Assembly (NCBI RefSeq): GCF_019598945.1
Contig: NZ_CP080598.1
Span: 2,418,001-2,482,000 of the forward strand
Direction: 5' to 3'
DNA: 64,000 bases
Source of the DNA: Sphaerospermopsis torques-reginae ITEP-024
GTDB lineage: Bacteria > Cyanobacteriota > Cyanobacteriia > Cyanobacteriales > Nostocaceae
Shown piece after piece: positions 36,655 to 46,501 of this stretch (positions are counted from its first letter, which is position 1; each line of letters opens with the position of its first letter). Both the position numbers and the translations under genes were made by a program. The notes beneath the pieces are model-generated. The model saw only the letters and a list, made by a program, of their open reading frames with translations. It did not search any database and was not told where the DNA came from.

Positions 36655-37092
36655 TTATTCCTCCTCTTCATTTTCTAAATCAGCTTCATCAGCATCCACA
36701 TCGGATGATGTCAATTTTTTATCACTTTCACCAAGTTGAATCAAGTGAATATGCTTGTAACCTAACCGAATTTCAAACTCATCACCAGGTTTTAAACCCA
36801 TTGCTTTGGTATAGGTAGCACCAATAACAATTTGACGATTTTGATGAACACTCACCCGGTATGTCGGTTCGCGGCCACGTCCATCTTTAGGAGATTCTGG
36901 ACTTAGAGGAATACCTCTAGCTGACAACAGAGCATCATAAAAATCGGTGAGATTTACACGCACCTGATTATTTTTGGTCACGGTGTAATAGCCGCACTGC
37001 TTCGCTCTTTCTCGGCGTGGTAAATTAGAAAGCTCTTTTACTTTAGCCAGCAGTGCTTTTCCAGTTAATGGGGCGGTTGCAGTTTCAGTCAT
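36655..37092 (-). CDS. cyAbrB-type transcriptional regulator
   Basis: The protein is 145 aa from ATG 37090-37092 (MTETATAPLTGKALLAKVKEL). The N-terminal cyanobacterial region ends CGYYTVTKNNQVRVNLTDFY. The C-terminal AbrB DNA-binding fold holds RQIVIGATYTKAMGLKPGDEF, the swapped-hairpin barrel. It ends in an acidic tail. cyAbrB proteins are essential or global regulators in cyanobacteria of nitrogen and carbon metabolism, hydrogenase and superoxide dismutase genes. I cannot tell the two paralogues (CalA, CalB types) apart safely. Confidence 0.87.
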   Translation of the reverse strand: MTETATAPLTGKALLAKVKELSNLPRRERAKQCGYYTVTKNNQVRVNLTDFYDALLSARGIPLSPESPKDGRGREPTYRVSVHQNRQIVIGATYTKAMGLKPGDEFEIRLGYKHIHLIQLGESDKKLTSSDVDADEADLENEEEE

Positions 37093-38646
37093 TATGTTCA
37101 AAATTTCCTTAATCTCTTAAAACAGTTCATCAATGTAGCCTGATTTTTACATTTGGCTTTTTAGCCAATGTCCAGAGCTACTGAAGACTTGAGGGTGAAG
37201 TGTGAATTCCTGCTGATATGATCAGCCCAAGTATCTCTATATATGGTTTTCCATATTCAATTAGAGATCATGGTTGTCACAGAATTTTATTCCGTTGATT
37301 GTACGGCATTTTTAACCATCATTCGCCATGAGAAAGAAAAATATTTTAATCTTTTGGCGCTAGTGTAGTGGTGTAATTTTAAGCCACCTTTACAAATCAG
37401 GTTAGTTCTACTCCTAAAAAGTTGTAGATACAATAAATTGCAGGTTTTTCACTTTCAGTGCTTGCCTTTATTGCTCTTGAGTTGTAGGTTTGTACCCACT
37501 CGTCATCTCAAGCTTAGGACAGCATAGTATTTGCTGATGGTCTTAGAGACATACACCCTTTTGTCCTGCCGATAGAGACACAAATTTTCTTGTCTCTACA
37601 TTACTAATCAACAAAGCAGTAGCAGCCGCACTTGTACGGACTTTGGTACTGGTTTTGTGACTTCGTAATTTCATATTAAATACTATCATGAACCAATAAT
37701 AGCAAAATATTTGTTGAATTTAAAAAACAATTTGCAAATTATTTTTTTTTCAAATCACTGGAGTTGGGGAGAGAAAAAGCAGTAAGGATTTTACTCTGGA
37801 CTGATGGTCTCATGAGTATGGAGTCAAGACTTTTATAAAAGTTTATATAATTAGGCGAGCCGTTTTGAGTGAGTGACTTAAATCCAGGTTTTCTTGATGG
37901 AGATCAGACAAAAAGCCCCTGGTATTTTTCACCCTGTTTATTAGGAGCAGTCAAAATATCGCCGATTATTCTCCACGTCTGTCTAGGGGAATAATCAATT
38001 TACCACATCTATCCCTTGCTTGATAGCCATAACCAAATAATTGTCCGCCGCTTTAACTCTTCTATATATTTAAAAAATTTTTATTTCGCTATTACTGGAA
38101 GACTTTTTACAAACAGGACTAAACTAAAGAAGTCTCAAGTGTAGAGGATGAAGTAGTGCTTGTCAGAGAAAAGCAAAAAAATATTTTCCAAATTGAACTT
38201 CCATCTGTGTCGGGGTGGAAAATGCCTGGGTTCAGCTTTCAGCCTTGAGTCGAGTTTAATAAACATCAAAATGTAATCATTGCCTAAGCTGCATTTGCTC
38301 AGGTAAACACATCGCTATGTTAAACACCTGCTAATACTGCTCAGTTCACAAAACCAGGAGGTTGCTTTGCTGGAGGCGGTTTTTGTCACGGGGATTTATC
38401 ACCTGCTCCCACAACTTTTCGCCATCAAAGGCGAGGTTTGAGACTCGATTGTTTCGATAAATCTCACAGACTGCACTTCTACAACTAAAATTTTAATGGT
38501 TATCCTTGAACTGGAATCATGAGCGCCTTCAGCGTCAGCTTATTAGCCACTGAAGTTAAATAACGGGCTAATTTTTCACAAAAACCTGCTTGTACTCATT
38601 ATTTTGGCAGCAGGTAAGGCAATTTTTAGAATTTGGTTGGTAATAT
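37093..38646. other. Large non-coding region between cyAbrB and sdhB
   Basis: More than 1.5 kb without a convincing gene on either strand, the longest such stretch here. Small hairpins occur: TTGGCT-TTTT-AGCCAA (37153-37168), AGAGACA and TGTCTCT (about 37574-37598) and TCGCC-ATCAAA-GGCGA (38419-38434). Composition changes to less AT-rich at 38150-38520. It should contain the cyAbrB promoter and a long leader or unknown small RNA before sdhB. No known riboswitch consensus was recognised. Confidence 0.5.
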
Positions 38647-39654
38647 ATGGAAGTTATTTTTAAGATTATTCGCCAGCAGCAAAACTCTCACCCTGTTGTC
38701 CAAACTTATCCTTTACAGGTAGAACCAGGTAATACAATCCTTGATTGCCTGAATCGGATCAAATGGGAACAAGATGGAACTTTAGCATTTCGCAAAAATT
38801 GCCGCAATACTATTTGTGGTAGCTGTGCTATGCGAATTAATGGACGTTCAGCTTTAGCCTGTAAAGAAAATGTTGGCAGCGAACTAGCTAGATTGCAAAA
38901 AATTTCATCATCTTCATTATCGACAACCCATAATCATACCATTAATGAAATCACGATCGCTCCTTTGGGCAATATGCCTGTGATTAAGGATTTGGTGGTG
39001 GATATGAGCAGTTTTTGGGATAATTTAGAAGCAGTTGCACCTTATGTCAGTACAGCAGCGCGACAAGTACCAGAAAAAGAATTTTTGCAAACACCACAAG
39101 AGCGATCGCTTCTCGATCAAACAGGTAATTGTATTATGTGTGGTGCTTGTTATTCAGAATGCAACGCCCGTGAAGTTAATTCCGATTTTGTGGGTCCCCA
39201 CGCTCTCGCTAAAGCATATCGCATGGTGGCAGATTCCCGCGATAGTGACACAGAAAATCGCTTGGAAAATTACAACAAAGGAACTCAAGGTGTTTGGGGT
39301 TGTACTCGTTGTTTTTATTGCGACTCAGTTTGTCCAATGGAAGTTGCACCATTAGAACAAATTACCAAAATTAAACAAGAAATTCTTGACCGCAAAAAAG
39401 CCAGTGATAGCCGTTCCATTCGTCACCGTAAAGTATTGGTTGAGTTAGTTAAAGCAGGTGGTTGGATTGATGAACGTCAATTTGGTATCCAGGTAGTTGG
39501 TAATTATTTCCGCGATTTAAAAGGATTACTCAGTCTTGCACCTCTGGGTTTAAGGATGTTAGTCAGGGGTAAATTTCCCCTCTCCTTTGAACCATCAGAA
39601 GGTACTCAACAAGTGCGATCGCTCATTGAATCAGTTCAATCAAGTGATCGGTAA
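38647..39654 (+). CDS. sdhB: Succinate dehydrogenase/fumarate reductase iron-sulfur subunit
   Basis: A 335-aa protein. The N-terminal ferredoxin domain has the [2Fe-2S] cysteines C52, C57, C60 and C72 (CRNTICGSCAMRINGRSALAC). The C-terminal domain has CIMCGACYSEC and CTRCFYCDSVCPME, the ligands of the [4Fe-4S] and third cluster. An extra C-terminal tail of about 70 residues is normal in cyanobacteria. The subunit passes electrons from SdhA to the quinone pool at the thylakoid or plasma membrane. SdhA is not in the window, as usual for these scattered genes. Confidence 0.94.
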   Translation: MEVIFKIIRQQQNSHPVVQTYPLQVEPGNTILDCLNRIKWEQDGTLAFRKNCRNTICGSCAMRINGRSALACKENVGSELARLQKISSSSLSTTHNHTINEITIAPLGNMPVIKDLVVDMSSFWDNLEAVAPYVSTAARQVPEKEFLQTPQERSLLDQTGNCIMCGACYSECNAREVNSDFVGPHALAKAYRMVADSRDSDTENRLENYNKGTQGVWGCTRCFYCDSVCPMEVAPLEQITKIKQEILDRKKASDSRSIRHRKVLVELVKAGGWIDERQFGIQVVGNYFRDLKGLLSLAPLGLRMLVRGKFPLSFEPSEGTQQVRSLIESVQSSDR

Positions 39655-39763
39655 CTGGTGACTGGTGATTGGTGATTGGTGATTGGTGATTGGTGATTGG
39701 TGATTGGCTAGTAATTTATAACTACAAATTATCAATTATCAATTATCAATTATCAATTATCAA
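39655..39763. repeat. Heptamer tandem repeats downstream of sdhB
   Basis: About eight TTGGTGA/CTGGTGA units (39655-39707), followed by about five ATCAATT units (39729-39763). Occupies the whole gap to the convergent lipoprotein gene. Confidence 0.85.
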
Positions 39764-40291
39764 TTATCTTGGGTCTTGGGGTATATTCAATTTTTGTCCA
39801 AATCTGTCATAAAGTAAAATATCCCATTGCCCATTATTGCTAAACTCAAACGCAATCCTACTACCATCAGCACTAATTGTAGGATTGCGGACTTCTGCTT
39901 GCAGATTAGCAGTTAAATTTCTGGATTGTCGTGTTTCCCTGTCGTAGAGAAAAATAGAGGAGCGCCCCTGACGACTCCCAGCAAAAACCACAAAACGACC
40001 ATCTTGAGTCACAGAAGCATGATCAGCAATAGTATCAAAAGAATTTAAACCTGGTAAATCTACTAAATTTCGTGTCACAGTATCAAACATATAAATATCC
40101 TGGCTACCGCGACGATTAGTAGTAAAAACAATATATCTGCCCGAAATTTGCGGATTTAACTCCGAAGCTAAACTGTTTAAACCGCGACCACCAGGGTCAA
40201 ATGGATAACTTAATATACGCGGATAACCAAAACACCCAGTTAAAAAAGTTGAACTTAAAAATAAAATTAACAGTAATTTGTAATTAGTCAT
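39764..40291 (-). CDS. TolB-like beta-propeller lipoprotein 1
   Basis: The 175-aa protein begins with a lipoprotein signal peptide (LLLILFLSSTFLTGCFG, lipobox Cys near 20). Short TolB/WD-like blades follow, each with a typical D-G-R-x-hydrophobic beta motif: ISGRYIVFTTNRRGSQDIYM, DGRFVVFAGSRQGRSSIFLYD and DGSRIAFEFSNNGQWDILLYD. It has three such units, too few for a closed propeller, so it may dimerise with its neighbour paralogue. Expected to be on the periplasmic face of a membrane. Function unknown. Confidence 0.8.
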   Translation of the reverse strand: MTNYKLLLILFLSSTFLTGCFGYPRILSYPFDPGGRGLNSLASELNPQISGRYIVFTTNRRGSQDIYMFDTVTRNLVDLPGLNSFDTIADHASVTQDGRFVVFAGSRQGRSSIFLYDRETRQSRNLTANLQAEVRNPTISADGSRIAFEFSNNGQWDILLYDRFGQKLNIPQDPR

Positions 40292-40324
40292 TAGTCAGGG
40301 AATAGGGAATAGGGAACAGGGAAT

Positions 40325-40377
40325 ATTTTTAATTTTTAATTTTTAATTTTTAATTTTTAATTTTTAATTTTTAATTT
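40325..40377. repeat. TTTTTAA heptamer run
   Basis: About seven tandem TTTTTAA units between the two TolB-like genes, of the same general kind as other short tandem repeats here. Confidence 0.85.
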
Positions 40378-40925
40378 CCCACCGTTGCACCATTAGGGAT
40401 ATCTAATTCTACAGTAGGTCCTCGGTCTAAAACTTCCACATCCCATTGTCCACGACTGGCAGATTCAAAAACTATATAACGTCCATCAGGACTGATATGA
40501 GGATTTCTGATCCAACCGCGATAGGTAGGAGTGATGATTTGTGATTGTTTCATAGCGCGATCGTAAAGTGCTATCACTGGTCTACCTTGATCACTCGTGA
40601 GGTAACAAATATAACGACCTGTGTAGCTGAGACTGGGGCTTTCAGCAACAGTTTCTCGTCGGTTTAAACCAGGAGTGGGAATAAAACTTTGAGTTTCCAA
40701 GTCGTACATCAACAATTGCTGATTACCATTACGATTAGAGACAAAGGCTAAAAAGCGTCCATTTCCACTTAAAGCAGGTTGCTCCTCAGTATAACGACTG
40801 TTCAAGGAATAAACCCCAACCGGAATATCACCAGCACCACAAGACACAAGTAAACCACTCAAACTAAAAATTAGGCTCCAATGAATACGTTTTTGGAGCC
40901 AAAATATAGACGTAAATGTTTTCAC
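40371..40925 (-). CDS. TolB-like beta-propeller lipoprotein 2
   Basis: A 184-aa paralogue of the next gene with the same architecture: signal peptide and lipobox (LIFSLSGLLVSCGAGD), then three beta units (GNGRFLAFVSNRNGNQQLLM, TGRYICYLTSDQGRPVIALYD, DGRYIVFESASRGQWDVEVLD). GTG start at 40923-40925. The two genes lie 79 bp apart on one strand and come from a duplication. The conserved GLNxxxT-ADxxSxxxxGR spacing is shared by both. Confidence 0.8.
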   Translation of the reverse strand: MKTFTSIFWLQKRIHWSLIFSLSGLLVSCGAGDIPVGVYSLNSRYTEEQPALSGNGRFLAFVSNRNGNQQLLMYDLETQSFIPTPGLNRRETVAESPSLSYTGRYICYLTSDQGRPVIALYDRAMKQSQIITPTYRGWIRNPHISPDGRYIVFESASRGQWDVEVLDRGPTVELDIPNGATVGN

Positions 40926-41084
40926 ATCAACCGCTTTCCGTCGCCTTGAAAATTACCATCACCGTTGATTCACTCCAAATATTTTAGATATATCAAGCGC
41001 CAGGATGCTGAGGAAATAAATAGATAACAAAAGATAACAAAACTAAAATCTACACAGCTTTTTCACTCTGTCACCTGTCACCTG

Positions 41085-42014
41085 TCACCTGTCACCTGTA
41101 ATATCATCAAAATCGTTGGCATTATCAGATCCGTCCTTTGGTGTTTCAATGGGGTTATATGGGACATAATCAGTGGGGATGGCCTCATCATCATTCCTTT
41201 CTCTGCGGGTGGATGAGTCAGCAGGTGGACGACGCTTTCTAGGTCTAGGTGTAACATCATCCTCACTGCTTTCTGGGCGTGTGGGTCTGTCATTACGACG
41301 ACGAGATGGTTTTCTTATTTCCTCTTTGGGAGTTTCCCAATCATCAACTTCCCTAGAAACAGAACCCCAATTTTCTTGTTCAAAACTATCACTCTTGAGA
41401 CTTACGGAACGTCCAGAACTCGGACGACGTTTCCTTTCGGCTGTTTCTGGTTTTTCCCTGGTGTTACGACGTTCTGAACGACGAGGCGGTTGTTCCTCAT
41501 AGTAATTATCACGAGTAGAACGATCATCTCGGCTACCACGAATTCTGGGACGTGGCGGACGTTCTTCTTCTTCTTCCTCTTCGTAATAAGGTAAAGGTTC
41601 TAAATCAGCATCCATCTCAGCTTGATAATTACGGCGATCAGAGTAAGAATATTTTCTGCTGACTTCTCGCTCATCATCCACAATGGGAGTATTGCGTTTC
41701 GCTTGTTGAGTAGCAATACTTCGCAGACGAATACTTTCAACAGCAAAAAATACAGTAGAACCGACTAATAGCAACTGACCAAATTGTAAAATTGGGTCAA
41801 GCCGCCATCCTTGGAAGATGAGAATAAAACCACACAGTAAGCCGACTGCCGCAAAAAAGATATCTTGATCTCGTGACAGTTCTGGGCGCACGGTGCGGAG
41901 AAAATATAGTGCTGCCCCAGCCACAGCCAGGAAAATTCCTAGAACACTGGCTGAGTTAGCCCCAAAATTTACCTGAGCCAAAATACTGGCTGAGTTCAGC
42001 CCAAAATTTATCAT
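41085..42014 (-). CDS. Ycf66 family protein
   Basis: The 309-aa protein with three N-terminal hydrophobic segments (LGIFLAVAGAALYFLRTV, IFFAAVGLLCGFILIFQGW, LLLVGSTVFFAVESI) and a long hydrophilic, charged tail (about 110-309, rich in Arg, Glu, Ser, Pro) is the Ycf66 family, conserved in cyanobacteria and some plastids. Function unknown. The N-terminus has a near-perfect 13-residue duplication (NFGLNSASILAQV, NFGANSASVLGIF), encoded by a tandem DNA duplication, so the true start could be either ATG-proximal unit. It precedes psbX divergently spaced on the same strand, a common order. Confidence 0.87.
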   Translation of the reverse strand: MINFGLNSASILAQVNFGANSASVLGIFLAVAGAALYFLRTVRPELSRDQDIFFAAVGLLCGFILIFQGWRLDPILQFGQLLLVGSTVFFAVESIRLRSIATQQAKRNTPIVDDEREVSRKYSYSDRRNYQAEMDADLEPLPYYEEEEEEERPPRPRIRGSRDDRSTRDNYYEEQPPRRSERRNTREKPETAERKRRPSSGRSVSLKSDSFEQENWGSVSREVDDWETPKEEIRKPSRRRNDRPTRPESSEDDVTPRPRKRRPPADSSTRRERNDDEAIPTDYVPYNPIETPKDGSDNANDFDDITGDR

Positions 42015-42214
42015 TGCTCTTTTCCCAATATCACATCTATGTTAGCGAGTCATTCAATTTTGGATTTTAGATTTTGGATTTTGGATTTACCACACGGATG
42101 AATCCGGGGGTTTTTACCATCAATTATTGCTAACAATTAAAATTACTATTTTAACTATTGACAATGTATTTAAGCTTCTAGTCATCTAGCAAATGAGCTT
42201 TAAAGCTGTTTACA

Positions 42215-42385
42215 ATTTTTGGTGATTGGTGATTGGTGATTGGGGAAAAGGTGATAGGTGATAGTTGATAGTTGATAGTTGATTGGGAAATATCAAATTG
42301 ATTACCCAGTCACCAGTCCCGAGTCACCAGTCCCTAATCACCAGTCAAGAGTCACCAGTCAAGAGTCCCCATTTCCCAGTCACCA
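42215..42385. repeat. Heptamer tandem repeats between ycf66 and psbX
   Basis: TTGGTGA/TTGATAG units (about 42220-42290) and CACCAGTC/AGAGTC units (about 42305-42385). No gene inside. Confidence 0.85.
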
Positions 42386-42390
42386 ATTGC

Positions 42391-42510
42391 TTAATTGCGT
42401 TGGATTTTATCTTTTTGGCTGATAAAAATTAAACCAACAGTAGCAGGGATAACCACAATTACAGTACCCCAAAGGAGACTCCAAAGAAAATTTGCTAAAG
42501 AGGGTGTCAT
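42391..42510 (-). CDS. psbX: Photosystem II protein PsbX
   Basis: A 39-aa single-pass membrane protein: MTPSLANFLWSLLWGTVIVV, then IPATVGLIFISQKDKIQRN. The start MTPSLxxF, one hydrophobic helix and the C-terminal ISQKDKIQR are the PsbX pattern. PsbX is a small photosystem II subunit near cytochrome b559 that affects the Q_B site and quinone exchange. No overlap with other genes. A poly-T stretch lies at its 5' side, and an AT-rich leader with no clear SD. Confidence 0.9.
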   Translation of the reverse strand: MTPSLANFLWSLLWGTVIVVIPATVGLIFISQKDKIQRN

Positions 42511-42721
42511 AGTTCTCAACCTTTTTTTTTACATAATTCATTTTAATTTTAATGGTGTATCAGTTCCTTGAGAAGCCAAGAAAACTTTTCAGCTATTATT
42601 TTCTGAGGCCAGAAAATGCCGGCATTTAGTTAAGATGAGAGTGAGAAGGCTTTACAAAGCTTAAAATTTTCTAGATTACACTACCACTTGTTGATTTTTG
42701 GAAAGACGGTAACTTAAAGCT

Positions 42722-43015
42722 ATGACAGGTGTTAACTTAACTACTTGGATTCTTGGACTCTTGTTGGGTGTGATGATTTTTTTGTTTATTTTCCGCATTA
42801 TTCTCACTTGGTATCCTCAAGCAAATCTTAACCGTTTACCTTTTAATCTGATTGCTTGGCCAACTGAACCATTTTTAATGCTGTTAAGAAAGGTAGTACC
42901 TCCTATTGGTGGGGTTGATATCACTCCGATTATTTGGGTGGGTATTTTCAGCTTAGTTAGGGAAATTTTATTGGGTCAGCAAGGATTACTAACCATGATG
43001 GCGCGTGTTAGTTAG
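42722..43015 (+). CDS. YggT/Ycf19 family membrane protein
   Basis: The 97-aa protein has two hydrophobic segments (LTTWILGLLLGVMIFLFIFR, ITPIIWVGIFSLVREIL) and the family signature ILTWYPQANLNRLPFNLIAW followed by EPFLMLLRKVVPP. YggT proteins in cyanobacteria and plastids (CCB3/Ycf19) affect thylakoid organisation, cytochrome b6f haem attachment or nucleoid distribution, depending on the member. It stands alone, diverging from psbX. Confidence 0.88.
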   Translation: MTGVNLTTWILGLLLGVMIFLFIFRIILTWYPQANLNRLPFNLIAWPTEPFLMLLRKVVPPIGGVDITPIIWVGIFSLVREILLGQQGLLTMMARVS

Positions 43016-43017
43016 GT

Positions 43018-43165
43018 GTTGGGGACTGGTGACTGGTGACTGGTGACTGGTGATTGGTGACTGGTGACTAGGTAATCAGTTTTATGTTTCCCAATCAACT
43101 ATCAATATATTAACCATCAACTATCACTTTTTTCCCAATCACCAATCCCTAATCACCAATCACCA
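43018..43165. repeat. Heptamer tandem repeats downstream of YggT gene
   Basis: About seven CTGGTGA units (43022-43070), short ATCAACTATC units (43097-43125) and CACCAATCA units (43138-43166). The last abut the stop codon of the convergent accC. Confidence 0.85.
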
Positions 43166-43166
43166 A

Positions 43167-44513
43167 TCACTGTAATTTCATATCCTGGATAAAGCTTGTA
43201 TAAACTTGACCTTGTAAAAATTGCGGGTTTTCCATGATTTTTTGATGAAAGGGGATAGTCGTGGGTAGTCCGGTAATTGCACACTCTCTTAATGCTCGTT
43301 TCATGCGGTTGACGGCTGTAGCTCGGTCAGGACCCCAAACTATTAATTTACCGATGAGGGAGTCGTAATAAGGGGGAATTTGGTAATCTGTGTAAACGTG
43401 AGAATCAATTCTGACCCCTGGTCCGCCTGGTGGGAGATAACCGCTAATTTTACCGGGTGCTGGACGAAAATCATGATCTGGATCTTCGGCGTTGATGCGG
43501 CATTCTATGGCATGACCCCGTAAAATTACTTGGTCTTGGGTTAATTTGAGTCTTTCACCTTGGGCAATGCGAATTTGTTCTACTAGCAGGTCTACACCCG
43601 TTACCATTTCTGTGACTGGATGCTCAACTTGGATACGTGTGTTCATTTCCATGAAGTAGAAATGACCAGATTTATCTAGGAGAAATTCTATAGTTCCTGC
43701 ACCAGTGTAGTTGATGAATTGGGCGGCTCTGATGGCAGCTTTACCCATTTTTTCCCGGAGTTCTTCATCTAGGGCGGGACTTGGTGCTTCTTCTAGTAGT
43801 TTCTGGTTGCGGCGTTGAATGGAACAGTCTCTTTCACCTAAATGAATTACGTTACCGTAGTTATCCGCTAATATTTGAAATTCTATGTGGCGCGGACGCT
43901 CGATAAATTTTTCTATATAAACGCCGGCATTACCAAAAGCTGCTCCGGCTTCTCCTTGGGCTGCATGGAACAGTTTAACAAATTCATCTTGGGAACGGAC
44001 TAGGCGCATTCCTCGCCCTCCACCGCCGGCAGTGGCTTTGATCATTACAGGGTAGCCGATTTCTTTGGCGATCGCTAATCCTTCGGCTTCTGTTTCTACT
44101 AACCCATCACTACCGGGTACTGTGGGTACTCCGGCTTTTTGCATGGTTTCTTTAGCAGTGGATTTATCCCCCATTAAGCGAATTGCTTCGGGAGTTGGTC
44201 CAATAAATGCAATTTGATGATCTGCACAAATTTCCGCAAATCTGGCATTTTCTGCTAAAAAACCATAACCAGGATGAATCGCTGTAGCACCGCGTGTTAA
44301 CGCAGCCGCAATAATATTGGGAATATTCAGATAACTTTTACCGCTTGCTGGTTCGCCAATACAAACCGCTTCATCAGCCAGTTGTACGTGCAGAGCATTC
44401 CGGTCAACGGTAGAGTGAATAGCAACTGTAGAAATTCCCATTTCTTCACAAGCGCGGAGAATGCGAAGAGCTATTTCTCCCCGATTAGCAATTAAAATTT
44501 TGTCAAACTTCAT
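43167..44513 (-). CDS. accC: Acetyl-CoA carboxylase biotin carboxylase subunit
   Basis: The 448-aa ATP-grasp enzyme begins [33 protein letters not shown] is the Gly-rich ATP loop, and [15 protein letters not shown] plus the [16 protein letters not shown] motif hold metal- and bicarbonate-binding residues. It carboxylates the biotin on AccB in fatty-acid synthesis. Full length with no missing motifs. As in other cyanobacteria it is not next to accB. Confidence 0.97.
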   Translation of the reverse strand: MKFDKILIANRGEIALRILRACEEMGISTVAIHSTVDRNALHVQLADEAVCIGEPASGKSYLNIPNIIAAALTRGATAIHPGYGFLAENARFAEICADHQIAFIGPTPEAIRLMGDKSTAKETMQKAGVPTVPGSDGLVETEAEGLAIAKEIGYPVMIKATAGGGGRGMRLVRSQDEFVKLFHAAQGEAGAAFGNAGVYIEKFIERPRHIEFQILADNYGNVIHLGERDCSIQRRNQKLLEEAPSPALDEELREKMGKAAIRAAQFINYTGAGTIEFLLDKSGHFYFMEMNTRIQVEHPVTEMVTGVDLLVEQIRIAQGERLKLTQDQVILRGHAIECRINAEDPDHDFRPAPGKISGYLPPGGPGVRIDSHVYTDYQIPPYYDSLIGKLIVWGPDRATAVNRMKRALRECAITGLPTTIPFHQKIMENPQFLQGQVYTSFIQDMKLQ

Positions 44514-44604
44514 TTTCTAGCTGTGATATTAGTACCAGTAGATTGACATTTTCTCCCATCTCATTCAAATAAAGCTGTCGCATTACTGTAAATTCTTGCA
44601 AATT

Positions 44605-44718
44605 TGTTAGGTGACTGGGGATTGGTGACTGGGGATTGGTGACTGGGGATTGGGGATTGGGGATTGGTGACTGGGAAGATGAATCACCTAATTACCCATT
44701 ACCCATTACCCATTCCCT
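44605..44718. repeat. Heptamer tandem repeats upstream of accC
   Basis: About nine units alternating TTGGTGACTGGGGA-type 14-mers (44610-44672), followed by ATTACCC units (44690-44714). It lies in the 5' region of accC. Confidence 0.85.
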
Positions 44719-44799
44719 GATTAAAACATTTGGAAAAAAATTTGGATAATATCTTCCCTTATTGATTTTTTATGCTATATTATTATTCTAGGCAACCGT

Positions 44800-44880
44800 G
44801 CGGATGTGGCGGAATTGGTATACGCGCACGCTTGAGGTGCGTGTGGCTTTGCCTTGCGAGTTCGAGTCTCGCCATCCGCA
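44800..44880 (+). tRNA. tRNA-Leu (anticodon GAG)
   Basis: An 81-nt tRNA with acceptor stem GCGGATG / CATCCGC and discriminator A, a D-arm GGCGGAATTGGTATACGC, an anticodon stem CACGC / GCGTG enclosing TTGAGGT (anticodon GAG, reading CTC/CTT), a variable arm and T-arm GAGTTCGAGTCTC. The long variable arm is that of a class II leucine tRNA. CCA is not encoded. Confidence 0.95.
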
Positions 44881-45203
44881 TTAATATTTTTAACAGTTAA
44901 ATAAGTTGATAATAAAAGTTAAAGCGTAATTTGAGAGGTGTTTAAGGTTACGCTCAGATATTCAGATATATAAATATTTCCCGAAAAGGCGTAGGGACAA
45001 TTCATGAATTGTCTTGGCAAATGGTGTAATTACTAAACTAGAATCTCCTTCGCTAAAGCACCTGATAAGATCCCTGTTAGTGCTTATTTTGTACTAATTC
45101 CCATGAATGCTTATTATCGCTGTATGAAACAAGATGTTTTAAAATTGGTTTTTCTGTGCGTTAAAAAGATTACTATTTTGATGAATCTTATTTAGGAATC
45201 AAA
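44881..45203. other. Intergenic region between tRNA-Leu and the nucleoside transporter
   Basis: About 320 bp without a supported gene. It holds a perfect palindrome GACAATTCATGAATTGTC (44997-45014), preceded by GTAGG, which is the left end of another dispersed repeat type. The right side is AT-rich and likely carries the promoter of the transporter. Confidence 0.5.
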
Positions 45204-46412
45204 ATGGAAAGGGTTATTTCGGCACTTGGTATTTTAGTATTTATTGGTATATCCTATGCAATTTCTGTTAACCGTCATGCTGTGCGTTGGCGAACAATTG
45301 CTTGGGGTTTGGGTTTAGAATTTATTTTAGCATTGGTAATTCTTAAAACTTCCTGGGGTTTGAAAATCTTTAAATCTTTGGGGGATATTATCGGTAATTT
45401 CTTAGCTTTTTCTGATATCGGTGCTAAATTTGTCTTTGGTGAAAATTTCAAAGATCATTTTTTTGCTTTTCAAGTTCTCCCAACTATCATCTTTTTCTCT
45501 TCATTTATTGGTGTTTTATATCACTATGGTATTTTACAAAGGGTAGTCAGTACCTTGGCTTGGGTAATGATGAAAACCATGAAAACATCAGGTTCTGAGT
45601 CTTTATCCTGCGCTGGAAATATCTTTTTGGGTCCGACGGAAGCCGCGTTAATGGTTAAACCTTATGTAGCCAATATGACTCAATCAGAACTATTTGCAGT
45701 CATGACTGGTGGTTTTGCGACTATTGCCGGTGGTGTATTAGGTGCTTACCTTTCATTCGGTATTCCCGCAGAACACTTAGTAGCTGCTTTTTTTATGACT
45801 GCTCCTACTTCTTTGGTGGTATCAAAATTAATTTATCCAGAAACAGAAGTATCGGAAACTGCTGCTAAAGTCAGTGTGGAAACAAAGAGTAATTCTGTTA
45901 ATGTCATTGACGCAGCAACCACCGGGGCGCTTGATGGCGTGAAGTTAGCGGTGAATGTGGGTGTAATGATTATTGCCTTTTTGGGTTTACTGGCAGTGGT
46001 AAATGCGTTGTTAGGATGGTTGGGTTCGCTGGTGGGTTTACCGCAATTATCCTTAGAATGGATGTTATCTTTTATTATGTCTCCCGTTGCTTGGTTAATG
46101 GGTATACCTTGGGTTGATTGTGGTAAAATTGGGGCTTTATTGGGAAAAAAGACGATTTTCAATGAATTTTTGGCATATTTAGATTTAAGTGAACTGATTA
46201 AGCAGCAGCAAATTTCCCAACGTTCTATAATTATTGCTACTTACGCTTTATGTAATTTTGCCAATATCGGCTCAATTGGGATTACTATTGGTGGTATGAC
46301 TGGTATGGCTGCTAACCGTCAACATGATTTAGCGCGGATGGGTGTTAAATCTATGATTGGGGGATTACTTGCAGGTTTTATCACTGCTGGTATTGCGGGG
46401 ATGTTGGTTTAA
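45204..46412 (+). CDS. Concentrative nucleoside transporter (NupC/CNT family)
   Basis: The 402-aa membrane protein has the CNT gate and substrate motifs: FFSSFIGVLYHYGILQRVV, the SGSESLSCAGNIFLGPTEAALMV helix-hairpin with substrate residues, SELFAVMTGGFATIAGGVL, and ATYALCNFANIGSIGITIGG near the C-terminus. It imports nucleosides with protons or sodium. N-terminal segments match NupC topology (about 8-10 TM and two re-entrant hairpins). A single-gene unit downstream of the tRNA. Confidence 0.92.
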   Translation: MERVISALGILVFIGISYAISVNRHAVRWRTIAWGLGLEFILALVILKTSWGLKIFKSLGDIIGNFLAFSDIGAKFVFGENFKDHFFAFQVLPTIIFFSSFIGVLYHYGILQRVVSTLAWVMMKTMKTSGSESLSCAGNIFLGPTEAALMVKPYVANMTQSELFAVMTGGFATIAGGVLGAYLSFGIPAEHLVAAFFMTAPTSLVVSKLIYPETEVSETAAKVSVETKSNSVNVIDAATTGALDGVKLAVNVGVMIIAFLGLLAVVNALLGWLGSLVGLPQLSLEWMLSFIMSPVAWLMGIPWVDCGKIGALLGKKTIFNEFLAYLDLSELIKQQQISQRSIIIATYALCNFANIGSIGITIGGMTGMAANRQHDLARMGVKSMIGGLLAGFITAGIAGMLV

Positions 46413-46501
46413 GTGAACATTTAGGTTTTCTGTGCAGATCAGATTTTTCAATTTTTTCAATTGATTTGTTAGGCTGATGGATATAAAGATATTGTAAATT
46501 G

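Noticed and set aside
36530-36818. Two rightward frames across the end of cyAbrB
   Set aside because: They overlap the regulator in antisense and show no domain.
38150-38520. Candidate for 6S RNA, RNase P RNA or a cobalamin riboswitch
   Set aside because: I could not find the conserved boxes of any of these; left as unknown non-coding DNA.
39035-39355. 106-codon frame inside sdhB
   Set aside because: It is a shadow in another frame of a well-conserved gene.
45107-45195. Short frame beginning MNAYYRCMKQ upstream of the nucleoside transporter
   Set aside because: It has no family similarity and no ribosome binding site; probably leader DNA.
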